Position numbers and translations under genes: made by a program. 6,830 bases of DNA from Aquifex aeolicus. GTDB lineage: Bacteria > Aquificota > Aquificia > Aquificales > Aquificaceae. The DNA is taken from the NCBI GenBank assembly GCA_015662815.1, contig DQTK01000009.1:1-6830 (forward strand). Direction: 5' to 3'. Under the pieces are notes generated by a model. It made no database searches and had not been told where the DNA came from. It was given only the letters and a program-made list of their open reading frames with translations. Of this stretch, positions 1-6,620 are shown piece after piece (position 1 is the first letter of the stretch; every line of letters starts with the position of its first letter).

Positions 1-1076
1 AAAAACTTCTATCTCTGGAAACACCTCCCTCGGAAACGATTCTGGTTCTTCCATCAGACCATTTGATTAAAGAAGTAGACAAATTCGTTGAAGCTGTGAA
101 AAAAGGAGAAAAAGTAGTGAAAGGGGGGTATATAGTACTTTTTGGTGAAAAACCTTCATATCCCGAGACCGGATACGGGTATATAAAAATTACGGATAAC
201 ATCATCGAAAGTGTATACAGTGTCGAAAGATTTGAAGAAAAACCTGATTACGAAAAAGCCAGAGAATACGTATCCGACGGGAAACATTTATGGAACTGCG
301 GAATTTTTCTATTTACTTTAGAAAGAATTGTTAAAGATTATACTCAGTTCATGCCCGAAATAAGGTTAAATCTAAAGTACAAGGATTTTAAAGAAGCCTT
401 TGAGGAATTTCCGAATATATCCTTTGATTATGCAATCCTTGAAAAAACAAAAAAAATTGCAGTAGTGAAGATGGAAGTAGAGTGGAGCGATGTGGGTTCC
501 TGGAAAGCCGTATACAATAACATGGTCAAAGATGTTAACGGAAACGTAATAGTGGGTGACGTTGAAATTCTGGAAACTAAAAATTCTCTTTTCCTCTCTC
601 AAGGCAAAAATCTAATTGCTTGTGTAGGATTAGAAGACTTTGTAATAATCGGAACCGAAGATGCAACACTAATTATCAAGAAAGAAGAAGCCCAAAAGGT
701 AAGGGAAATAGTAAAGGATTTAGAAAGGAAAGGAGATGAAAGGGCTGTAGAGCACATTACAATGTTTACTCCTTTCGGGAGTATAACCAAGCTTGAGAAC
801 GGGGAAAGATACAAGATAAGGAAGATAGTTGTAAAGAAAGGAAAGGAAATTCCTCTCAGAATACATCATCACAGAACCGTTCACTTTATAATTCTCAAGG
901 GAACTGCCGAGGTAAAAGTGGGAAATAACCAGAAGTATTACCACGAAAACGAAAGCTTCTTTATACCTAAATCCGTACCTTATAAAATAATTAACGTGGG
1001 GAAGATACCTCTTGAAATGATAGAGGTTCAAAGCGGAGAGTATTTAGGAGAGGACGATGTTGAAACACTTGAATGA
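1..1076 (+). CDS. xanB: Mannose-1-phosphate guanylyltransferase with C-terminal PMI-like cupin (5'-partial)
   Basis: It makes GDP-mannose from mannose-1-phosphate and GTP in the cytoplasm, feeding polysaccharide/LPS sugar synthesis. The frame is open to the window edge (first whole codon at 3). A TTG at 63 is not the start, because the codons just before it encode ILVLPSDH, which matches the LPADH motif of this family. About 90-100 N-terminal residues, including the GxGxRxxP nucleotide signature, lie outside the window. Visible transferase motifs are PETGYGYIK (162-188), FEEKP (231-245; family FVEKP), WNCGIF (291-308) and WSDVGSW (483-503). From about 760 a cupin like the phosphomannose isomerase domain of AlgA/XanB type II enzymes follows, ending in VQSGEYLGEDD. 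Its expected metal ligands look substituted (see findings), so only the transferase activity is well supported. It ends a few residues before the usual DVYGR tail. The last 20 nt overlap the next gene. Confidence 0.93.
   Translation, partial: KLLSLETPPSETILVLPSDHLIKEVDKFVEAVKKGEKVVKGGYIVLFGEKPSYPETGYGYIKITDNIIESVYSVERFEEKPDYEKAREYVSDGKHLWNCGIFLFTLERIVKDYTQFMPEIRLNLKYKDFKEAFEEFPNISFDYAILEKTKKIAVVKMEVEWSDVGSWKAVYNNMVKDVNGNVIVGDVEILETKNSLFLSQGKNLIACVGLEDFVIIGTEDATLIIKKEEAQKVREIVKDLERKGDERAVEHITMFTPFGSITKLENGERYKIRKIVVKKGKEIPLRIHHHRTVHFIILKGTAEVKVGNNQKYYHENESFFIPKSVPYKIINVGKIPLEMIEVQSGEYLGEDDVETLE
1046..1054 (+). promoter_or_regulatory. Shine-Dalgarno sequence for the DUF309 gene
   Basis: AGGAGAGGA lies just ahead of the ATG at 1057, with the GGAG core 6 nt away. 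It sits inside the final codons of the upstream transferase gene. It favours the ATG at 1057 over the in-frame ATG at 1093 and points to coupled translation. It is the only clear ribosome binding site seen for a gene start in this window. Confidence 0.75.
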
Positions 1077-2064
1077 AAAGTTCATTTATTACATGGCTGA
1101 GTATTTTTTTGAGTTTGAGAAGAGGAAGCATTACTACAAATTGGCAAATAATCTACTAAGTTCTTACGAAAAAGGAAAAAAGTTCAACAGAAGTCTACTC
1201 AAAAAGGTAAAGGAAAATTTAAATTTATGGATAGATAATCCCAACCAAGTACAGGTATATTCTAGGTTTTTAAACGAAATAGAAAAAAGGGGTGTTGAAA
1301 GTTTCGGACAAGCACTTGCTATTATACCTTTAATAAACAACTATAGAGAAATATGGAAGGAACTTGAAAGGGCTGAAAATAAAATAGAGAAGTTAAAGGA
1401 GTACATAGAAAAAATATCCAATTGTGAGCTGTGTAGCAGGGGCTTAGAGGGAAAAGAATTTTGGGGTTGTATTTTTGAAAATGTTGACTTTTTCACAGCT
1501 ACACAGATAGCTAATTTCTTTTTCAACGAGGAATTTTTACCTCTAAATGAAGAGATAGCAGGGATGTTAAAAATATCTCCGGAGAACTATCTTGAAGTTG
1601 TTAAAAAACTCAAAGGGGCAAATCTCAGGAATGTTTACGCCAGTCTTTATGTTCTTATTCAGAGAGACAGTATAAAAATCAATAACGTTAAGAAACTTTT
1701 AGGAATTAGTAGAGAAAGAGAGCTTTTAAAGGAAGTTTCCCAAGCGTGGAACTCAGGAGATTTCTACTCGGCTCACGAAATCCTCGAAGAAATATGGAGT
1801 CTTTTTAAAAACGAAGAAGTAAAGAAGTGTTATAGGGGACTTATAAGAGCTGCTATAGCTTTACATAGATTAAAGGAAGGAAATGAGAAATCCGCCATGA
1901 ATGTAATCAAGCAAGCTTTGATGGATATGGTAAATTGTCCCGATGATTTCAGGGGTATAAACTTAGGCGAAATTAAGGTATACCTTGAAGAGGTGTTGGG
2001 GACGAGGGAGCTTGGCAATCCTCCGGAGTTTAAATATAATATTAAATCCGGAGAGGCGGCGTAG
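1057..2064 (+). CDS. DUF309-domain protein with unrecognised N-terminal half
   Basis: This is a 335-residue protein of unknown function. The C-terminal part (about residues 229-300) is a DUF309 (PF03745) helical domain. It has AHEILEEIW at 239-247, then YRGLIRAAIALH at 259-270 and the GN of EGN at 275-276, which match the family pattern AHEvLEelW...GLIq.A.Alh...GN. DUF309 proteins are usually short single-domain proteins, so this one carries a large N-terminal extension that I do not recognise. The extension is Lys/Glu-rich and probably helical, with a coiled-coil-like stretch at about 96-120. It also has a CELC pair (C123, C126) and C138, a possible metal site but one ligand short. No signal peptide is seen, so it is likely cytoplasmic. 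It overlaps the upstream gene by 20 nt and has a good ribosome binding site. Its last codons and TAG stop lie inside the following tRNA. A domain of unknown function gives no safe role. Confidence 0.88.
   Translation: MLKHLNEKFIYYMAEYFFEFEKRKHYYKLANNLLSSYEKGKKFNRSLLKKVKENLNLWIDNPNQVQVYSRFLNEIEKRGVESFGQALAIIPLINNYREIWKELERAENKIEKLKEYIEKISNCELCSRGLEGKEFWGCIFENVDFFTATQIANFFFNEEFLPLNEEIAGMLKISPENYLEVVKKLKGANLRNVYASLYVLIQRDSIKINNVKKLLGISRERELLKEVSQAWNSGDFYSAHEILEEIWSLFKNEEVKKCYRGLIRAAIALHRLKEGNEKSAMNVIKQALMDMVNCPDDFRGINLGEIKVYLEEVLGTRELGNPPEFKYNIKSGEAA
2012..2040 (+). promoter_or_regulatory. Sigma70-type promoter for the tRNA (and probably the PpiD-like gene)
   Basis: The -35 box TTGGCA (2012-2017, one mismatch to TTGACA) and a perfect -10 box TATAAT (2035-2040) are separated by exactly 17 nt. 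The predicted transcription start, about 7 nt past the -10 box, falls near 2047-2048 and gives the tRNA (from 2055) a leader of only 7-8 nt. The promoter lies inside the 3' coding end of the DUF309 gene, downstream of its conserved domain. With no obvious terminator between the tRNA and the gene at 2157, it may drive both. This is a sequence match only. Confidence 0.75.
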
Positions 2065-2131
2065 CTCAGCTGGTCAGAGCGGGGATCTCATAAGTCCCAG
2101 GTCGGAGGTTCGAGTCCTCCCGCCGCCACCA
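2055..2131 (+). tRNA. tRNA-Met (anticodon CAT), probably elongator
   Basis: A full cloverleaf can be drawn. The acceptor is GGCGGCG (2055-2061) with CGCCGCC (2121-2127). The D stem is GCTC/GAGC (2064-2067, 2077-2080). The anticodon stem is GGGAT/GTCCC (2082-2086, 2094-2098), closed by a T-G wobble, with loop CTCATAA and anticodon CAT at 2089-2091. The variable loop is AGGTC. The T stem is GGAGG/CCTCC (2104-2108, 2116-2120) with loop TTCGAGT. Discriminator A2128 is followed by an encoded CCA (2129-2131). The G1-C72 pair argues against initiator tRNA, which normally has a mismatch there. A CAT anticodon could also be tRNA-Ile2, modified to lysidine by TilS. The G4-C69 and G5-C68 pairs differ from the C-G pairs that I recall TilS favouring, so elongator Met is preferred. 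The first ten bases overlap the upstream coding sequence. Confidence 0.95.
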
Positions 2132-2156
2132 TAAAATCCTTAGTAAAATCTTATTC

Positions 2157-3476
2157 ATGTTCGGTTTCATTCAGAAACATAAACGTTTGGGAATATTTCT
2201 CATAGCTTTAGCTTCATTCTCTTTCCTCTTCTGGATGTTCTCTGTTTCCGACGTAAAACAGATGTTCGCAGGTAGTTCCTGTGTAGCTACAGTCAAAAAC
2301 GAGTGTATAACAATAAGAGAATACAGGTTTGAACTTTTAAAGTATGCTAACCTTCTGGAAAATGCCAATTTTCGGCCTGTAGTTAAGAGATTAGTTCTTA
2401 ATTCTTTGATAACCCGTGAAGTTCTTTACCAAAAGGCTAAAGAACTGGGTTGGTTTGTTTCGGATGAGGAAATTATAGAAAGTATAAAGAATAATAAGCT
2501 TTTCAAAGAAGAAGGTAAATTTTCCCTGAAAAAATATAAGGAAGTTTTGAATCGTTTTAACTTAACTCCGGAGGAATACGAGGAAATATTGAGAAAAAGC
2601 CTTATGGCGCTTAAGGTAATGAACTTTATCAATTACGGAGTTTATGTACTTCCCGATGAGATTGAAATACAAAAGGTTTTCAGAACAGCCTATTTCGATG
2701 GAAAACTTTATTTGATAAGCTCAAAAGATGTAAAGGTTGACTATGAACCTACCGAACAAGAGATAAGGAAGTATTACGAAGAGAATAAAGAGAAATTTAG
2801 GGAAAAAGAAAAGAGGTTAGTGTACGTCTGGGTACTTGAGGATAAAGGGGTTGTCCAGGATTATTACAAACTTTTAAAAGAGGGAAAAATACCCGAAGGT
2901 TATAAAGAACTAAGCGAGGTAAGTCTACCGCAAAGGGTAAAGGATGCAGCAAATCAGCTTAACGAAAGTAATAGATTAAAGCTCATTAAAGAAAAGGACT
3001 CCTATTATATACTCTTCTTTAAGGAACGACAAAAGCCTAAACTAAAACCCTTGGATGAAGTAAGAGAGGAGATAAGAGATATCCTTATAACCCGTGAAAG
3101 GGAAAGGAGCCTTGAAAGATATTCGAAAGAAGTTAAAGAAAATCTGATAAAAGGCGAAAAGGTGGATATAAAACCATTAAAGGTTGAGAAGGCTTCCCTT
3201 GACGAAATAAGCAGAATTCTCCGAATAGAGCAAAAAGATATACTCGAGCTTCTCTTTGGAAAAGAAAAAGTTTTTGGACCTTTTGTTGCTCTTAACGGCT
3301 ACGGTATTTTGGTAATTGACAAAAGAGGGTTTAAAGAATTGGATGAAAAGAAGATTGATGAAATAGAGAAGAAAATAAAGGAAACCAAGTTCCAAGATAT
3401 TATAGGGTTTTATGTAGATTCACTTATAAAACAGTATAAAGTAAAAGTAAACGAAGGGCTTTTGAACCGCTTCTAA
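2157..3476 (+). CDS. Membrane-anchored SurA/PpiD-like periplasmic chaperone, parvulin domain degenerate
   Basis: This 439-residue protein probably helps fold or escort envelope proteins on the periplasmic face of the inner membrane. A basic start (QKHKR) is followed by one hydrophobic segment at about 11-28, an uncleaved N-in anchor as in PpiD. A SurA_N-type chaperone region covers about 40-155. It includes a typical VLNSLITREVLYQKAKELG stretch and the GKFSLKKYKEVL...LTPEEYEEILR segment (120-145) that is characteristic of PpiD/SurA. The middle (about 205-300) is where a parvulin isomerase domain would sit, but I see no GGDLG-type motif or catalytic pattern. The C-terminus (GPFVALNGYGILVID, then SLIKQYKVKVNEGLL) resembles PpiD ends. 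PpiD of E. coli is longer (about 620). C42 and C50 flank the start of the chaperone region and could pair. The start is 25 nt after the tRNA with no Shine-Dalgarno; it is chosen because it keeps the anchor. The stop overlaps the convergent frdA by 4 nt. Confidence 0.85.
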   Translation: MFGFIQKHKRLGIFLIALASFSFLFWMFSVSDVKQMFAGSSCVATVKNECITIREYRFELLKYANLLENANFRPVVKRLVLNSLITREVLYQKAKELGWFVSDEEIIESIKNNKLFKEEGKFSLKKYKEVLNRFNLTPEEYEEILRKSLMALKVMNFINYGVYVLPDEIEIQKVFRTAYFDGKLYLISSKDVKVDYEPTEQEIRKYYEENKEKFREKEKRLVYVWVLEDKGVVQDYYKLLKEGKIPEGYKELSEVSLPQRVKDAANQLNESNRLKLIKEKDSYYILFFKERQKPKLKPLDEVREEIRDILITRERERSLERYSKEVKENLIKGEKVDIKPLKVEKASLDEISRILRIEQKDILELLFGKEKVFGPFVALNGYGILVIDKRGFKELDEKKIDEIEKKIKETKFQDIIGFYVDSLIKQYKVKVNEGLLNRF

Positions 3477-5188
3477 TATTTTCTTTCCTCGGGTTTATAT
3501 TTCGTTATCCTTACAGGTGTGTATTCCAGTTTTATATTTCCATTTCGGTCATAATAGACTAAGGAGTGTTTAAGGAAGTTCTTATCATCCCTTTGGGGGT
3601 AATCTTCACGGGAGTGTCCGCCTCTGGATTCCCTTCTATGAAGGGCGGAATAAGCTACTACTCTTGCAAGCTCCAACATGTTTCTGAGTTCTAAAACCTC
3701 AATGAGGTTTGTATTGAACACTTTTGATTTGTCTATCACAGGTATGTTTTCCCACCTCTCAAGAAGCTCCGTAAGTTCTTCATAGGCTTCTTTTAAGGAT
3801 TTCTCATCCCTAAATATTCCTACTTTAGCCCATGTAATTTCTCCCATTTGGGCTCTTATCTCTGGGAGATTTTCCTTTCCTTCTCTCTTAAGAAGACTTT
3901 CTATAAACTCTTCCGATTTCTTTGCATCGCTTTCTTGTGCAGGTGCAAAATCCGTTTCTTTTACAAAATCCCTTACTGCTATACCACAATACTTACCAAA
4001 GACTATTAGTTCTGTCAAAGAATTTCCACCCAGTCTATTCGCTCCGTGAACCGAAACACAGGCACACTCTCCAACCGCGTAAAGTCCCTTGAGTGGTGTT
4101 TCCGAAGTTTTGTAATCAGTTATGTGAATTCCACCCATACAGTAGTGAGCGGAAGGTCTTATGGGAACTAAATCCTTTACTGGGTCTACTCCTTCAAAGT
4201 CAATTGCTAACTGTCTTACTTGAGGCAATCTCTCCTTTATCTTCTCTTCACCAAGGTGTCTCAAATCCAGGTAAACGTAGCCTCTTGCCCCCGTTCCTAC
4301 CCCTCTGCCTTCCCTTATTTCGGTCTCTATTGCCCTTGAAACTATATCTCTTGGAGCGAGTTCCATTTTATCGGGAGCGTATCGTTTCATAAATCTTTCT
4401 CCTTCTTTGTTGAGTAGATACCCTCCTTCACCTCTACATGCTTCCGAGAGGAGAATTCCCGTTTTTGCCAATCCTGTCGGGTGGAATTGTATGAATTCCG
4501 TGTCTTTTAGAGGAACTCCTGCTCTTAAGGCTACTGCTTGTCCGTCTCCTGTATTTCCTATAGCATTAGTACTTCTGAACCAGTAAATCCTTGCAAATCC
4601 GCCCGTGGCAAGTATTACCGCTTTTGCCTTCAAAAATAAAACTTCACCGTTTCTGATATCGTAAACCGTAACTCCTTTGACTCTTTCTCCATCGTGGATT
4701 AAATCCAAAAGGAAGTATTCGTTGAAAAAGGTTATATTGTCTCTCGCAATAGCCTGCTCGAATAGAGTGTGCAGTAAAACATGCCCTGTTTTATCGGCTG
4801 CGAAAACGGTTCTGGGGAAAGATGCACCACCAAAAGGTCTCTGGGCTATTCTCCCATCCGGGAGTCTTGAGAAAGGAACACCCCATCTATCCAGTTCGTA
4901 AATTATTTCGGGAGCTTTTTCGGTCATAAAAAATACCGCATCCTGGTCTGCAAGAAAATCTGACCCTTTGATAGTGTCGTAAGCGTGAACTTCAGGATTA
5001 TCGTCCGGGATGGTATTTCCTAAGGCGGCATTCATTCCTCCTTGGGCTGCTCCGGTATGGGAGCGCGTGGGGTAAACCTTAGAAACTATAGCTACTTTAA
5101 TGTTAGGGTCATTGGCTATCTCTATAGCAGTTCTCAGTCCTGCACCACCGCCACCGATAACTACCGCGTCGTATTTTTCAACAATCAT
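3473..5188 (-). CDS. frdA: Fumarate reductase / succinate dehydrogenase flavoprotein subunit
   Basis: This is the catalytic FAD subunit that interconverts fumarate and succinate. Its 571 residues are a usual length for the family. The N-terminal dinucleotide-binding motif is GGGGAG (12-17). RSHTGAAQGG follows, where His44 is the expected covalent FAD attachment site. Further landmarks are FHPTG (His236), LAPRD (Arg280, matching the catalytic Arg of SdhA), RPSAHYCMGG (His348) and HGANRLGGNSL (Arg385). The C-terminal REDYPQRDDKNFLKHSL is also typical. The covalent-His context separates it from L-aspartate oxidase. Sequence alone does not settle the direction. In an organism fixing carbon by the reductive TCA cycle, as Aquifex does, fumarate reduction would be expected. 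Iron-sulfur and membrane subunits are not in this window. It lies 22 nt downstream of purB, likely co-transcribed, and its ATG has no Shine-Dalgarno. Confidence 0.93.
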   Translation of the reverse strand: MIVEKYDAVVIGGGGAGLRTAIEIANDPNIKVAIVSKVYPTRSHTGAAQGGMNAALGNTIPDDNPEVHAYDTIKGSDFLADQDAVFFMTEKAPEIIYELDRWGVPFSRLPDGRIAQRPFGGASFPRTVFAADKTGHVLLHTLFEQAIARDNITFFNEYFLLDLIHDGERVKGVTVYDIRNGEVLFLKAKAVILATGGFARIYWFRSTNAIGNTGDGQAVALRAGVPLKDTEFIQFHPTGLAKTGILLSEACRGEGGYLLNKEGERFMKRYAPDKMELAPRDIVSRAIETEIREGRGVGTGARGYVYLDLRHLGEEKIKERLPQVRQLAIDFEGVDPVKDLVPIRPSAHYCMGGIHITDYKTSETPLKGLYAVGECACVSVHGANRLGGNSLTELIVFGKYCGIAVRDFVKETDFAPAQESDAKKSEEFIESLLKREGKENLPEIRAQMGEITWAKVGIFRDEKSLKEAYEELTELLERWENIPVIDKSKVFNTNLIEVLELRNMLELARVVAYSALHRRESRGGHSREDYPQRDDKNFLKHSLVYYDRNGNIKLEYTPVRITKYKPEERKY

Positions 5189-5210
5189 AGGTTTATTTTA
5201 TAACTCAGTT

Positions 5211-6524
5211 TTATTCTGATGAATCACTAAAAACCTTTTTATAGACATAATCCCTATTTTTTAGAAATTCCCAAGGGTCTAAAGCTTTCCCTATTTCTCC
5301 CTCATTCAAGTATTTCATCACCTCTTCATCTTCAAGTAAAGCTTCCTTAAAGGATTTTTCACTTTCCCAAGCTTTCATAGCACATCTTTGAACTATGTCG
5401 TAAGCGTAGTCTCTTGAAAGTCCCTTTTCCGTCAAGAGTACTAAAATCCTGGATGATGCGTAGAGACCTTTTGATAGTTCCATATTCTTTTTCATTCTTT
5501 CCTTATTAACCACGAGACCCTTTAATATGTCATGGAAGAGATTCAGTATGTAATCCAGGGCTATGAATGAGTCGGGAAGGATTACCCTTTCAACCGAAGA
5601 GTGGGAAATATCCCTCTCATGCCATAAAGCTATATCCTCCATAGCAGGTATGGAGCTTGCTCTTATTATTCTTGCTAGTCCACATATTCTTTCCGAATGA
5701 ATAGGGTTCTTTTTGTGAGGCATTGCCGAAGAACCTCTTTGACCTTTGGTAAAGGGTTCAAGGACTTCTAGAACTTCCGTTCTCTGTAGATGGCGAATCT
5801 CCGTAGCGAATTTTTCGAGAGAACTGGCTATTAAACCCAAAGTGGTAATTAGATGAGCGTGCCTATCTCTATGTACTATCTGTGTGGAAGCGGGTTCGAC
5901 TTTAAGTCCCAGCTCTTCGAGAGCTAATTTTTCCACTTCCGGTGGTATGTTCGAATATGTACCTACCGCTCCCGCTATCTTGCCATACAGAATATCCTCC
6001 TTTGCTTTTAGAAGTCTCCCTTTATGTCTTTTCATCTCATCGTACCATACACACATCTTGAGCCCGAAGGTGTACGGTTCTGCGTGAACTCCGTGAGTTC
6101 TTCCCATCATCAGGGTATTTTTATGTTCAAAAGCGAGTCTTTTTATCTCTTCCATCACATTATCTATATCCTTAAGAATTATCTCAATAGCTTCCCTTAT
6201 GAGAAGCGCAAGTGCAGTATCTACTACATCGGAGGAGGTGAGTCCCATATGTATATACCTTCCTTCCTCTCCTACTTGCCGGGCTATCACGGAAACGAAA
6301 GCCAGGACATCGTGTTTAAATACCTTTTCTTTTTCCTTTATTCTCTCTACTACTTCCTCGTCAACATAGGTTTTTTCTTCGATTTTTTTTAGAGCTTGGG
6401 TTGGAATTTTTCCCAGTTTGTTCCAAGCTCTACATACAGCTATTTCTACATCAAGCCACTTGCGGAACTTATTGACATCATTCCATACCTTTCCCATTTC
6501 TCTACGGGTGTATCTTTCAATCAT
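5211..6524 (-). CDS. purB: Adenylosuccinate lyase
   Basis: PurB acts twice in purine synthesis, splitting SAICAR to AICAR and adenylosuccinate to AMP, and releases fumarate each time. It is a cytoplasmic homotetramer of the fumarase/aspartase superfamily. The protein has 437 residues, close to the ~430 of Bacillus subtilis and Thermotoga enzymes. It begins MIERYTRREM, almost the standard MIERYSRPEM start, which fixes the start codon. Superfamily regions are present in order: GLTSSDVVDT (94-103), GRTHGVHAEP (141-150) with the catalytic-region His144, and the signature loop GSSAMPHKKNP (264-274) that carries the catalytic serine. No Shine-Dalgarno is visible; the bases before the ATG are pyrimidine-rich. 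It is first in a probable purB-frdA transcription unit. I could not identify a convincing promoter in the 106 nt upstream. Confidence 0.97.
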   Translation of the reverse strand: MIERYTRREMGKVWNDVNKFRKWLDVEIAVCRAWNKLGKIPTQALKKIEEKTYVDEEVVERIKEKEKVFKHDVLAFVSVIARQVGEEGRYIHMGLTSSDVVDTALALLIREAIEIILKDIDNVMEEIKRLAFEHKNTLMMGRTHGVHAEPYTFGLKMCVWYDEMKRHKGRLLKAKEDILYGKIAGAVGTYSNIPPEVEKLALEELGLKVEPASTQIVHRDRHAHLITTLGLIASSLEKFATEIRHLQRTEVLEVLEPFTKGQRGSSAMPHKKNPIHSERICGLARIIRASSIPAMEDIALWHERDISHSSVERVILPDSFIALDYILNLFHDILKGLVVNKERMKKNMELSKGLYASSRILVLLTEKGLSRDYAYDIVQRCAMKAWESEKSFKEALLEDEEVMKYLNEGEIGKALDPWEFLKNRDYVYKKVFSDSSE

Positions 6525-6620
6525 AGGAAATAGGATAACAAAGAAAAGAAAGGTATCTAGAATACGAAGCGATTTCGTTTCTTTCTTCCTTGATTATTTG
6601 ATACTCAAAGGTAAAACCTA
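6525..6620 (-). other. purB leader region, no gene seen
   Basis: About 100 nt between purB and the broken gene at the right edge. No open frame with coding character and no near-consensus promoter were found for the minus strand. TATTCT and TATCCT can be picked out as -10 candidates, but neither has a matching -35. A short inverted repeat (ACGAA, 5-nt loop, TTCGT at 6564-6578) is too weak to call a terminator. The purB promoter is presumably here or in the remnant upstream. Confidence 0.5.

Noticed and set aside
63..65. TTG as the start codon of the first gene
   Set aside because: The upstream in-frame codons encode the conserved ILVLPSDH motif of the transferase, so the gene runs in from outside the window.
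720..1031. Minus-strand open frame of 103 codons opposite the cupin region
   Set aside because: It is a shadow of the transferase gene, with no family resemblance and no start signal.
2055..2131. tRNA as an integration (att) site of a mobile element
   Set aside because: No integrase, no repeat of the tRNA 3' end and no change in composition were seen around it.
4093..4392. Plus-strand open frame inside frdA
   Set aside because: It is antisense to a well-conserved part of the flavoprotein gene. Its Leu/Pro/Ser-rich translation is typical of a shadow frame.
5195..5200. TATAAA upstream of frdA as a -10 box
   Set aside because: There is no acceptable -35 at 16-18 nt, and purB ends only 22 nt before frdA, so read-through from purB is the simpler explanation.
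6024..6392. 122-codon open frame on the plus strand
   Set aside because: It lies wholly antisense to purB, which has clear motifs throughout. Its translation has no recognisable features and no ribosome binding site was seen.
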